Below, one piece after another: positions 14,336-21,292 of a stretch of 21,717 nucleotides of DNA. This DNA is from Bacillota bacterium. GTDB taxonomy: Bacteria; Bacillota; Dethiobacteria; SKNC01. Position numbers and translations under genes: made by a program. Positions within the stretch are counted from its first letter, which is position 1, and every line of letters begins with the position of its first letter. The notes under the pieces were generated by a model that was not told the origin of the DNA, did not search any database, and saw only the letters and a program-made list of their open reading frames with translations. Location of the stretch: contig SKLX01000139.1 of the NCBI GenBank assembly GCA_007121375.1, positions 1-21,717 of the forward strand. Direction: 5' to 3'.

Positions 14336-15337
14336 CTAGAGTTTCTTCCCTGGAGGTGACTGCAACAAAGCTCTTCCCCTGTCTTCATCCCAGATCTCCT
14401 CCACGGTACCGACTCTCCTGGAATTACTTAAAACTATCATTCTTTTAAAAACCCTTTGGTCCATTAATCTTTTAAGACCCGGCCTTTCTCTTAATTCTTC
14501 CCTGCAGCTACCATGGGCAGCAGCTATTACCGCAACACCGCATTTGAGAGCTTCTTCTACAGCCAGGGCATCCTCCATGCTGCCTATTTCATCCGTTACC
14601 AGCACCTGGGGTGACATGGACCTTATCATTAACATCATACCCTGGGACTTGGGGCAGGCATCTATTACATCCGTCCTAATTCCTATATTATTTTGAGGTA
14701 ATCCTTCAAAGGATCCTGCTATCTCTGACCTCTCATCCACCAGCCCTATTTTAATTCCCCGAAAGGGAATATCCATCCTTTCAAACCCATCACTTAAAAT
14801 CCTGACCAGGTCCCGAAGGAGAGTTGTTTTTCCACACTGGGGAGGTGAAATAATCAAGGTGCTGTATACCCGGGGCTCACCATCCCTGACAATATATTTG
14901 AAAACCTTTTCCCCGGCCCCTAAAACCTCCCGGGATATCCTGATATTAATTCCGGTGATATACTTTTGAAGTTTTATAGCTCCCTGGGAAATAACTGCTT
15001 TGCCTGCCAACCCCACCCTATGCCCCCCGGGAATAGTTAAATAACCATTTTTAAGTTCCTCTTCAAAGGCATAGAGGGAATAACTGCTTAAGGATTGGAG
15101 GGTATTGTGCATATCCTGTCGGGTCACCAGGTAAGCATTACTCAGGCGGTCAACCTCTTCTCCCCTGATGCTCACCATCAAATCTCCCCGGTCCAGACTA
15201 AACATCAAGGGTTTTCCTTCCCTTAATCGAATCTCCTGAACCCTTTCCAGGAGAAAGGGAGAACATTTTTTTATTATTTTTTGAAGATTCAGGCTTAGTA
15301 AAGGAAGTACCTGTTTTTCCAGTATTTTTTTAGACAT
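14336..15337 (-). CDS. spoIIIAA: Stage III sporulation protein AA, AAA+ ATPase
   Basis: 333-residue cytoplasmic ATPase that powers or assembles the SpoIIIA-SpoIIQ channel. It has the Walker A loop SPPQCGKTT (164-172) where most relatives have GPPGCGKTT, Walker B VLVTDEIG (245-252), and conserved GLVDERSEIAG (198-208) and AAAHG. The N-terminal part contains QEIRLREGKP and the GYLTIPGGHRVGL motif (98-110), both typical. It is the first gene of the operon, 39 bases after a possible sigma-E promoter; ATG start with GGGGAGG. The ATPase resembles the secretion ATPases of type II and type IV pilus systems. Confidence 0.96.
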   Translation of the reverse strand: MSKKILEKQVLPLLSLNLQKIIKKCSPFLLERVQEIRLREGKPLMFSLDRGDLMVSIRGEEVDRLSNAYLVTRQDMHNTLQSLSSYSLYAFEEELKNGYLTIPGGHRVGLAGKAVISQGAIKLQKYITGINIRISREVLGAGEKVFKYIVRDGEPRVYSTLIISPPQCGKTTLLRDLVRILSDGFERMDIPFRGIKIGLVDERSEIAGSFEGLPQNNIGIRTDVIDACPKSQGMMLMIRSMSPQVLVTDEIGSMEDALAVEEALKCGVAVIAAAHGSCREELRERPGLKRLMDQRVFKRMIVLSNSRRVGTVEEIWDEDRGRALLQSPPGKKL

Positions 15338-15375
15338 TCTTTAACCCTCCCCTTATTACTATTTAAGAAAAATCC

Positions 15376-15403
15376 CAATTATGCTTTACTTAAAGAAATT
15401 TTT
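15376..15403 (-). promoter_or_regulatory. Possible sigma-E promoter of the spoIIIA operon
   Basis: On the minus strand CATAATTG (15376-15383) resembles the sigma-E -10 element CATA..T, and AAAAATTT (15396-15403) could serve as the -35 element at a spacing of about 12-13. It lies directly between the preceding terminator and spoIIIAA. In B. subtilis the operon is under sigma-E; this match is only partial. Confidence 0.35.
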
Positions 15404-15407
15404 GCCA

Positions 15408-15442
15408 TAAAAAAAAGCTGGCCCAAAAAAATCTAGGCCAAC
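15408..15442 (-). terminator. Rho-independent terminator before spoIIIA
   Basis: On the minus strand GTTGGCC (15436-15442) pairs with GGCCAGC (15417-15423), seven pairs including one G-U, followed by a run of nine T. It ends the aroQ-pepP-efp transcript and isolates the sporulation operon. Confidence 0.8.
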
Positions 15443-15518
15443 CTGTTATGATAAACAATAAAAATTAAAAAACCCTGTTTTTAGTTTTAAAGATCAAATA
15501 TCTCCTTTACTGTCTCCC

Positions 15519-15938
15519 TTAGTCCTCCTCCAGATCCTCTTCCTCTTCATCCGCCTCCCAGGTCTCATCCTGGACAAAGACCACCCGGTGGCAGTTAGGA
15601 CAGAGAACCTCCAGTTCCTCATCTTCAACGGCTTCTTCATCTATAAAAACTATTTCTCCGCAATCGGGGCATTCCAGAGTAAAACCTTCTAATTCTTCCC
15701 CTTCCTCAAAGGGCTCCTCGTAAAAATCCCTTTCCATGTCTGTCAGGTCCTGGTCAACGGCTTCCACGTAATCGTAGAGTTCCTCATAGTCTGATTCCAG
15801 GTTTTCAACTGCCATGGTCATGCTGTCCAGAAGGTCAATAATTTGACCAAAAAGCCTGCCCTCTTTAGAATCATCATCCATATCCAGCCCTTCAGCCAGA
15901 CCCTTTAAATAAGCTACCCTTTGTCTTAAATCTTCCAT
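15519..15938 (-). CDS. CD1247-type N-terminal domain and zinc-ribbon protein
   Basis: 139-residue very acidic protein. The N-terminal half (1-70; MEDLRQRVAYLKGLAEGLD) is helical and matches the CD1247 N-terminal domain found in clostridia; then comes a zinc ribbon with Cys90-x2-Cys93 and Cys113-x2-Cys116 (CPDC and CPNC), and a tail of almost only Asp and Glu. Function unknown. As far as I recall, homologues lie next to efp and spoIIIAA in many clostridia, which would hint at a role in translation or early sporulation, but nothing in the sequence shows which. ATG start with AAGGAGGT. It is followed by the terminator, so it belongs with the efp transcript and not with spoIIIA. Confidence 0.85.
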   Translation of the reverse strand: MEDLRQRVAYLKGLAEGLDMDDDSKEGRLFGQIIDLLDSMTMAVENLESDYEELYDYVEAVDQDLTDMERDFYEEPFEEGEELEGFTLECPDCGEIVFIDEEAVEDEELEVLCPNCHRVVFVQDETWEADEEEEDLEED

Positions 15939-15987
15939 ATTATATACCTCCTTCTCTTCTTTAAATTAACTTATCTGCTGAAAATTA

Positions 15988-16548
15988 TTAATTAACCCTT
16001 TCCAGGTATTCTCCGCTGCGAGTATCTACCTTAATAACATCACCTGTGTTGATAAAAAAGGGGACCTGAACGGTAAGGCCTGTTTCTGTTATAGCGGGTT
16101 TTGAACCACCTGCTGCCGTATCCCCTTTAAATCCTGGATCCGTTTCTGTTACTTCCAATTCAACATTCTTGGGAAGTTCTACCCCAATTATTTTTTCCTG
16201 GTATACCAGGCATGTTACCTCCATGTTTTCCTTGATGTAATAAACTGCATCCTTTAGATAATCCCGATCCAGGGAAACCTGTTCAAAGGTTTCCATGTCC
16301 ATAAACACATATTCATCTCCCGTGTTATAAAGGTACTGCATACTTTTGCGTTCCACATGAGCTCGAGGAACTTTCTCTCCAGCCCTAAAGGTTTTTTCGG
16401 TAACGGACCCCGTTTCAATGTTTTTTATTTTGGTACGAACAAAAGCAGCTCCCTTGCCAGGCTTCACATGCTGAAACTCCACAACCATATAAACCTGGCC
16501 ATCTAATTCAATGGTTATTCCTGTGTGAAAATCATTTGTTGATATCAT
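15988..16548 (-). CDS. efp: Translation elongation factor P
   Basis: 186-residue, three-domain EF-P that enters the ribosomal E site and rescues ribosomes stalled at polyproline. The N-terminal domain loop HVKPGKGAAF puts the tip Lys at position 32, as in Bacillus, where it carries a 5-aminopentanol group. Domain II contains MQYLYNTGDEYVFMD and the end holds the EF-P signature (ETDPGFKGDT, then VPFFINTGDVIKVDTRSGEY). Normal length. ATG start with AGGAGGGAG. Its neighbours pepP and aroQ are a common arrangement in Firmicutes. Confidence 0.98.
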   Translation of the reverse strand: MISTNDFHTGITIELDGQVYMVVEFQHVKPGKGAAFVRTKIKNIETGSVTEKTFRAGEKVPRAHVERKSMQYLYNTGDEYVFMDMETFEQVSLDRDYLKDAVYYIKENMEVTCLVYQEKIIGVELPKNVELEVTETDPGFKGDTAAGGSKPAITETGLTVQVPFFINTGDVIKVDTRSGEYLERVN

Positions 16549-16584
16549 GCCTGCTCCCTCCTGCTCATAACCCCTTATACTATT

Positions 16585-17673
16585 TCAAAGAACCAGCAAT
16601 TCTTCCTTAAAACTACTTGTTAGCAGTTCACAGCCACTATCTTTAAGAAGAACCACATCTTCTATGCGAATGCCCCCCCAGCCGGAAAAATATAACCCTG
16701 GTTCCACACTAAAAACCATACCTTTTTTTAATAAAGGTTTCATTTTGGGTGCCAGGCGGGGTTCTTCATGAACCTCCAGGCCTACTCCATGGCCCAGGCC
16801 ATGACCGAAATTGTCTTTGTAGCCGGCTTCTGATAAAATTTTACGAGCCAGATTATCCGCCTCCTCCCCTGACATCCCCTCCTCTATACCCTGGACTGCT
16901 TCCCCTTGAGCCTTTAAAACAAGTTTGTAAAGCTTTTTTTCCCGGCTGCCAGCATGACCCATGGCCAGGGTCCTGGTCATATCAGAACAGTATCCTTTGT
17001 AAATTATCCCAAAATCAATAACTACCATGTCTCCCGGCTCTATCCTCTTAAAGGAAGCCACTCCATGGGGCAGGGCGGACCTCCTGCCGGAAGCAACAAT
17101 AAAATCAAAGGCAACCTTCTGGCCTCCCCCTTTTCGGCATAAATATTCCAGCTCACAGGCAATTTCTTCTTCCTTTACTCCCGGCTTTATAAAAGGAAGT
17201 ATGCCTGTAAAACACTTCTCTGTAAGGGCGGAAGCCTCCTTTAGTAGAGTAATTTCCTCCTGGTCTTTAATCTGCCTTATATTTTCTACCAGGTTATCTA
17301 AAGGAACCAGTCTAGTCTTCTGGGGGAGTTTTTCTTTTAAAAGTTCATACCAGTAGAAGGTAAGGTGCTGTTTTTCAAACCCAAGGGTTTTGATAATCCT
17401 TTTATCCATGAGTTCCTTAAGGGAGTCAGCCATGGAGCCCTTTAAAGAAACCAGGGAATAATGGGGTGCTTCCTCTAAAGCCTGATCCCGATACCTGAAA
17501 TCCGTTAAGAGAAAAGCCTCTTCTTTTAAAATTAAAAGATAAACCCTGGTACCGGTAAAACCACTGAGATACCTGCAGTTAACAGGATTAGTTATAAATA
17601 CCCCTTCTACTTCTTCCTGCTTAATTCTTTCCCTTACTTTCCTGAGCCTCTTTATGGTGTTGTTTTCCTTCAT
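16585..17673 (-). CDS. pepP: Xaa-Pro aminopeptidase (M24 family, aminopeptidase P)
   Basis: 362-residue cytosolic metallopeptidase that removes an N-terminal residue before proline. It has a creatinase-type N-terminal domain (to about 130) and the pita-bread fold with the dinuclear metal ligands Asp220, Asp231, His295 (in GHGLGHGVG), Glu324 (SVEPG) and Glu338 (IRIEDV); His203 (PHG) is also kept. The frame is open further, to 17763, but the ATG at 17671-17673 overlaps the aroQ stop as ATGA and has an AAAGAGGGA site, so the longer N-terminus, which would lie inside aroQ, is not real. Translation is coupled to aroQ, and efp follows 36 bases later. Confidence 0.95.
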   Translation of the reverse strand: MKENNTIKRLRKVRERIKQEEVEGVFITNPVNCRYLSGFTGTRVYLLILKEEAFLLTDFRYRDQALEEAPHYSLVSLKGSMADSLKELMDKRIIKTLGFEKQHLTFYWYELLKEKLPQKTRLVPLDNLVENIRQIKDQEEITLLKEASALTEKCFTGILPFIKPGVKEEEIACELEYLCRKGGGQKVAFDFIVASGRRSALPHGVASFKRIEPGDMVVIDFGIIYKGYCSDMTRTLAMGHAGSREKKLYKLVLKAQGEAVQGIEEGMSGEEADNLARKILSEAGYKDNFGHGLGHGVGLEVHEEPRLAPKMKPLLKKGMVFSVEPGLYFSGWGGIRIEDVVLLKDSGCELLTSSFKEELLVL

Positions 17674-18122
17674 TCCCTCTTTTTCCTTCCATCCATAGAC
17701 ATAAGGAGGGCTTCCAGGGCCAGAAGGTAACTGTAATAACCAAAACCTGATATCTGTCCCCAAACTACAGGAGCAATAACAGAATAGTGACGGAATTCTT
17801 CCCGGGAATATATGTTAGAAAGATGTACTTCTACCACAGGTATGGTAAGGGGGGAAAGGGCATCCCTGATGGCAATACTGTAATGGGTATAAGCTCCAGG
17901 ATTTATAATTATCCCCTCAGAAGAAGGGCTGTACTTTTGGATAAAGTCAATTATTTCCCCTTCACTGTTTGACTGCTTGATGAGCAGTTCCAGTCCCTCT
18001 TCTTCTGCCCTGGTTTTTAAATGTTCATTTATCTCCTCCAGGGAAGTCTGACCGTACAATTCTTCCCGTTTTCCCAGCATATTCAGATTGGGACCGTGAA
18101 TTATCAAAACTCGCATTTTCAT
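17670..18122 (-). CDS. aroQ: 3-Dehydroquinate dehydratase, type II
   Basis: 150-residue class II dehydroquinase of the shikimate pathway. Typical motifs: IIHGPNLNMLGKRE (7-20) with the flexible-loop Arg19, active-site Tyr23, NPGAYTHYSIAIRDAL (74-89) with His80, EVHLSNIYSREEFR (98-111) with His100 and Arg111, and SGFGYYSY close to the end. Normal length; the protein forms a dodecamer in known cases. ATG at 18120-18122 with AGAAGGGTT; a second ATG two codons later is possible. It starts the aroQ-pepP-efp series and is separated from the preceding oxidoreductase gene by a 125-bp A/T-rich gap. Confidence 0.97.
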   Translation of the reverse strand: MKMRVLIIHGPNLNMLGKREELYGQTSLEEINEHLKTRAEEEGLELLIKQSNSEGEIIDFIQKYSPSSEGIIINPGAYTHYSIAIRDALSPLTIPVVEVHLSNIYSREEFRHYSVIAPVVWGQISGFGYYSYLLALEALLMSMDGRKKRE

Positions 18123-18231
18123 AACCCTTCTCCAGCATAATGTATAATTTTCCCTACAATCTATTATTGTTAAATTCGCTAATCTCCGGGAAAATCCTTC
18201 CTTCCTTTATGAAAAGGACATGAATAATTAA

Positions 18232-18254
18232 GAGGTAGATTATTATTCTACCCC
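18232..18254 (-). terminator. Weak hairpin at the end of the oxidoreductase gene
   Basis: On the minus strand GGGGTAGA (18247-18254) pairs with TCTACCTC (18232-18239) over eight positions including one G-U, overlapping the stop codon of the oxidoreductase. The following TTAATTATTC is a poor U tract, so termination would be partial. Confidence 0.3.
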
Positions 18255-19198
18255 CTAATGGAATCAAGGCCTTCTATGAGATTTTTCATAATCTCCCTTA
18301 CCGGTAGTATATCCTTTATCTTATAAACATATTTACCGGAAAAAATCAGTCCCCTTTCCATGTCCCCCTCCCGGGCCTTTTTTAAAGCATCCAGAATGCA
18401 AAAATCACGGCTGCAAACCTTAAGGCATTTATTGCATTTTTCAATATCAACTTTTTCTTCCCGGGACAGTTTTTCCGTAAAAGGACTGCGTAAAGCCCTC
18501 CCCGGCAGACCTACAGGACTATTTATCAAGATTACATCTTCTTTTTTAGCCTTAAGGTAATGATCTTTAAATTTTGGAGAAACAGTACACTCCTCGCTCA
18601 ACACAAAGCGGGTTGCTATCTGAACCCCGTCGGCTCCCAGTCTTAACATTTCTCCAATGTCCTTACTTTCTACTATACCGCCGGCAGCAATAACAGGCAG
18701 TTTAACCACTTTCCTTACCTCGGGAAGGATCTCCTTAACTGATCGGTCTGTCCCCAGGTGACCCCCTGCTTCCTTGCCTTCTACCACCACGGCCGCTGCT
18801 CCCATTTTTTCCGAAATTTTGGCCAGCTTGGCAGAAGACACAATAGGTATAATAGGTACTCCTGCTTCTTTACCCCAGATAAACATATCCCGGGAAAAAC
18901 CTGCACCGGAAACAACAAAGTCAATTTTTTCATTAATAGCTGTTTTTACCAGATCGGCAAAATTACCTATGGCGAACAAAACATTAACTCCTATGACTCC
19001 TTTGGTAAGGCTCCTGGCCTTCCGGATTTCCTCTTTCAATTCCTGGGTGCTCATACCTGTTCCTGCTATGGTTCCAGCACCTCCACAATCGGCAACAGCA
19101 GCTGCCAGGGGGGCCATGGAAACCCGTACTGCCATACCACCTTGAAAGATAGGGACGCTTATAGTTCTGTTGCCAAGTTTAAGGGGCTTAAGTTTCAA
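18248..19198 (-). CDS. NAD(P)H-dependent flavin oxidoreductase (nitronate monooxygenase family) with Cys cluster
   Basis: 316-residue FMN-binding TIM barrel of the nitronate monooxygenase / FabK family. Visible are the N-terminal PIFQGGMAVRVS, the VEGKEAGGHLG loop (139-149), AAGGI (171-175) and LGADGVQIATRF (187-198). The last third is unusual: Cys255-x2-Cys258-x3-Cys262-x4-Cys267 (CNKCLKVCSRDFC) looks like an iron-sulfur or metal site that classic nitronate monooxygenases and FabK lack. Such a tail occurs, from memory, in a clostridial subgroup. The substrate is unknown; the gene lies between aroK and aroQ without an evident shikimate role. Start is TTG (19196-19198) with GGAGGAAT, behind a good promoter. 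Confidence 0.88.
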   Translation of the reverse strand: MKLKPLKLGNRTISVPIFQGGMAVRVSMAPLAAAVADCGGAGTIAGTGMSTQELKEEIRKARSLTKGVIGVNVLFAIGNFADLVKTAINEKIDFVVSGAGFSRDMFIWGKEAGVPIIPIVSSAKLAKISEKMGAAAVVVEGKEAGGHLGTDRSVKEILPEVRKVVKLPVIAAGGIVESKDIGEMLRLGADGVQIATRFVLSEECTVSPKFKDHYLKAKKEDVILINSPVGLPGRALRSPFTEKLSREEKVDIEKCNKCLKVCSRDFCILDALKKAREGDMERGLIFSGKYVYKIKDILPVREIMKNLIEGLDSIRG

Positions 19199-19246
19199 TT
19201 AAATTCCTCCATGTTTATTCCTTAAAAAATAATATTAACTCTTATC

Positions 19247-19275
19247 ATTCTATTAAATTTGTCGAGGGATGTCCA
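19247..19275 (-). promoter_or_regulatory. Sigma-A-type promoter upstream of the flavin oxidoreductase
   Basis: Minus-strand TGGACA (19270-19275), 17-base spacer, TAGAAT (19247-19252); each box matches the consensus in five of six positions. The predicted start is near 19240, about 42 bases before the TTG start. The spacer holds CTCGACA, a 6-of-7 match to a Spo0A box. Confidence 0.65.
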
Positions 19276-19290
19276 CTAATTTTAACCTTT

Positions 19291-19872
19291 TTATTTATTA
19301 TTATGATTATTATTACTTAAACTATTAGAAAATTCCTTGTTAATAATACTTATAATTTCACCAGCTACCTGTTCAGGGCTTTTACCATCGGTAGAAAGGG
19401 AGATAGGAATTTTTTCATAAAGTTCTTTCCTTTCTTTCAATAATTCCCTTATTTTTTCCAGAGGATCTTCAACCTCCAGAAGGGGTCTTTCCTGGCTCCC
19501 CCTGATCCGCAGGTAAATCTCTTCCGGGGAAGCCTTCAGGCAGATGAGGGTGCCTTTTTCCTCCATCAGCCTTCTGTTTTCCTCCCTCAAAAGGACCCCT
19601 CCCCCTGTGGAAATAACTTGACCTTTCCTTTGGGACTGTGCCTGGTTTTGTTTTCCCTTTTGCCCTTCAAGGGCTTCCTTTAAGGCCTCCCTTTCCTTCT
19701 GGCGAAAATAATCCTCTCCCTTTTCAGAAAATATTTGTGATATTTCTTTACCTTCCCTTTTTTCCACCAGGGAGTCCAGGTCCACAAAGGAATAGTTAAG
19801 TTTTTCTGCTAATAGTTCCCCTACCTTTGTTTTTCCTGTACCCATGAATCCAGTTAAAATAATGTTTTTCAT
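19291..19872 (-). CDS. aroK: Shikimate kinase
   Basis: 193 residues, longer than the usual ~170. Walker A GFMGTGKT (8-15), shikimate-binding Asp33 (VDLDS) and Arg57 (YFRQKE), GGG (90-92) and the lid Arg129 (ERPLL) are all present, so the enzyme should phosphorylate shikimate. The extra length comes from a Gln/Lys-rich insertion at about 70-84 (EGQKGKQNQAQSQRKGQ) and a low-complexity Asn-rich tail (SNNNHNNK) encoded by an AAT/AAC repeat. ATG start; a GGGGAGGG lies upstream. It follows the pilin-like genes and may be in one transcript with them. Gene pair aroK and aroQ frame the flavin oxidoreductase. Confidence 0.95.
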   Translation of the reverse strand: MKNIILTGFMGTGKTKVGELLAEKLNYSFVDLDSLVEKREGKEISQIFSEKGEDYFRQKEREALKEALEGQKGKQNQAQSQRKGQVISTGGGVLLREENRRLMEEKGTLICLKASPEEIYLRIRGSQERPLLEVEDPLEKIRELLKERKELYEKIPISLSTDGKSPEQVAGEIISIINKEFSNSLSNNNHNNK

Positions 19873-19908
19873 CCTAACTTTCCCTCCCCTATATCAGTTT
19901 CGCCAGGG

Positions 19909-20385
19909 TCAGGGAAAAATCCTGGCTACCCGCACCCTTCCCGTTACAGGAGTTACAATTACCCGGTACCAACAATCTCCCCTGCCGTTAGCCAGATAAA
20001 CACTTCCTCCCTGGTTGGGAGTCCCCAGGAAGTTAAAGGTTAAAGTTTCAAACCCATTTACCTGGGGAAAATTTATAGCTAAGATATAGACCCCATCAGG
20101 TAAATATATCCATTCCCTTCCTTCGGGAAGCCTTATAGAGTACATGTTCACCGAGGGGTAAAAGGTTAAGCGGGTAGTTCTACCCGTCTTCAAAGCATGG
20201 CCCTGGGCCATACGCATGTTATAGGCTATTTCCCAGGCAGTATTTTCCAGGATATAATGCTCCCGGCTGCTTCCTACTTTAGGATAAGCCAGGGAGGTCA
20301 AAATCCCCAGGAGGGCTATTACCACCAGCAGTTCCAGCAAGGAGGTTCCTCTGGAGCATTTTTCTCCAGTATTAATCTTCTTCAT
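19909..20385 (-). CDS. Type IV minor pilin / pseudopilin, FimT/GspH-like
   Basis: 158 residues beginning with a short basic leader and the prepilin peptidase site SRG|TSLLELLVVIALLGILT, with Glu at position +5 of the mature protein, followed by a single hydrophobic helix and a beta-rich domain (IAYNMRMAQGHALKTGRTTRL is the FimT/GspH-type piece, here described in halves). Such subunits prime or cap a type IV pilus or type II secretion pseudopilus. The frame extends to 20433, but the ATG at 20383-20385 has GGGGGAGGC at a fair distance and gives a normal leader, so I choose it. It is the last of four pilin-like genes. Confidence 0.85.
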   Translation of the reverse strand: MKKINTGEKCSRGTSLLELLVVIALLGILTSLAYPKVGSSREHYILENTAWEIAYNMRMAQGHALKTGRTTRLTFYPSVNMYSIRLPEGREWIYLPDGVYILAINFPQVNGFETLTFNFLGTPNQGGSVYLANGRGDCWYRVIVTPVTGRVRVARIFP

Positions 20386-20405
20386 TTTTATAAAGCCTCC
20401 CCCGG

Positions 20406-20819
20406 CTAATGATCTGGTAGGGGCCGTATCCATCGGACCTCAATCCTTTTTGCCCCCTCCTCCTGGATCACCCAGGCACTTATATTTTCTTCTGCCCCCT
20501 CCGTAAAGCCGGTAGAGGTAATAAGCCTTTTATTACCTTCAATTATTCCCAGAGAAACCTGAAAATGACCTTCCTCCAGCTGTCCTTCCAGGGTCTCTCC
20601 TCCAGGGTTAAAATAAAAGTCCTTACTTAATACCCCAAAGGCCAGTTCAATTCCTGCCTCTGCAATATAATAAGTTTGGACATTTTTTTCATGGTTTGAG
20701 GCAATAAGATATTCCTTTAAAGTATGGTCTAAAAAATAACCCCCTAAAAGCATTAGAAGGGACATAAGCATAATTAGAAGGAGGACTATATGCCCCTCTT
20801 CCCCCGTCTTATGGTTCAT
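20406..20819 (-). CDS. PilX-like minor pilin
   Basis: 137 residues: leader ending EEG, then HIVLLLIMLMSLLMLLGGYF, which is a long N-terminal helix of prepilin type but without Glu at +5. The following QTYYIAEAGIELA is the pattern of PilX/GspK-type minor pilins, in which the helix continues into a soluble domain. Loss of Glu+5 is typical of the tip subunit GspK/PilX, so this protein may cap the pilus. ATG start, 5 bases after the PilW-like gene. Confidence 0.8.
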   Translation of the reverse strand: MNHKTGEEGHIVLLLIMLMSLLMLLGGYFLDHTLKEYLIASNHEKNVQTYYIAEAGIELAFGVLSKDFYFNPGGETLEGQLEEGHFQVSLGIIEGNKRLITSTGFTEGAEENISAWVIQEEGAKRIEVRWIRPLPDH

Positions 20820-20824
20820 TATAT

Positions 20825-21292
20825 CTACCTCACATTTCTCAGGTATACAAAGGTGGACAGGTCATACTTTTTCTCTTCTCCCCGTGCTGTAACGGTAAAT
20901 TTTATAAGGTCGGGCTCCAGGGTAGAAAACTGCACCGACTCTATATTGCATGCCACTTTGGTAACCGTAGTCCCTATTAAAAACTCCAGGTCCCCACCCC
21001 TTACCCGAAAGGAATACCGTCGATTATCATTAAAAAAGTAAAACTCAATCTGGCTTCCCCCCGAAAAAATGGTATAGTTTCGAGCCCACTTGAGTTCCCG
21101 GTTGATTTTATCAGCAGATATCCGGACATTTTGCTGGTTATCTATATGGCTGGAACCCTCTTGATAAGATTTGACTCCCAAAAAATAGAAGGAATAAGCA
21201 GTACTAAGGACCATAGAAAGAAGGGCCAGGGCTAAAAGCACCTCTATAAGCATGATCCCCTGCTCTTTTTCTTTTTTATAAATCTTCTTCAT
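20825..21292 (-). CDS. PilW/GspJ-like minor pilin
   Basis: 155 residues with the leader KEKEQG|IMLIEVLLALALLSMVL; Glu at +5 and a hydrophobic helix are clear. The rest is beta-rich with NVRISADKINRELKWARNYTI and ends KYDLSTFVYLRN, a pattern seen in PilW and ComGF/GspJ-like proteins. ATG start (21290-21292) with GAGGTGG; it overlaps the preceding gene by 17 bases, which indicates co-translation. Confidence 0.82.
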   Translation of the reverse strand: MKKIYKKEKEQGIMLIEVLLALALLSMVLSTAYSFYFLGVKSYQEGSSHIDNQQNVRISADKINRELKWARNYTIFSGGSQIEFYFFNDNRRYSFRVRGGDLEFLIGTTVTKVACNIESVQFSTLEPDLIKFTVTARGEEKKYDLSTFVYLRNVR

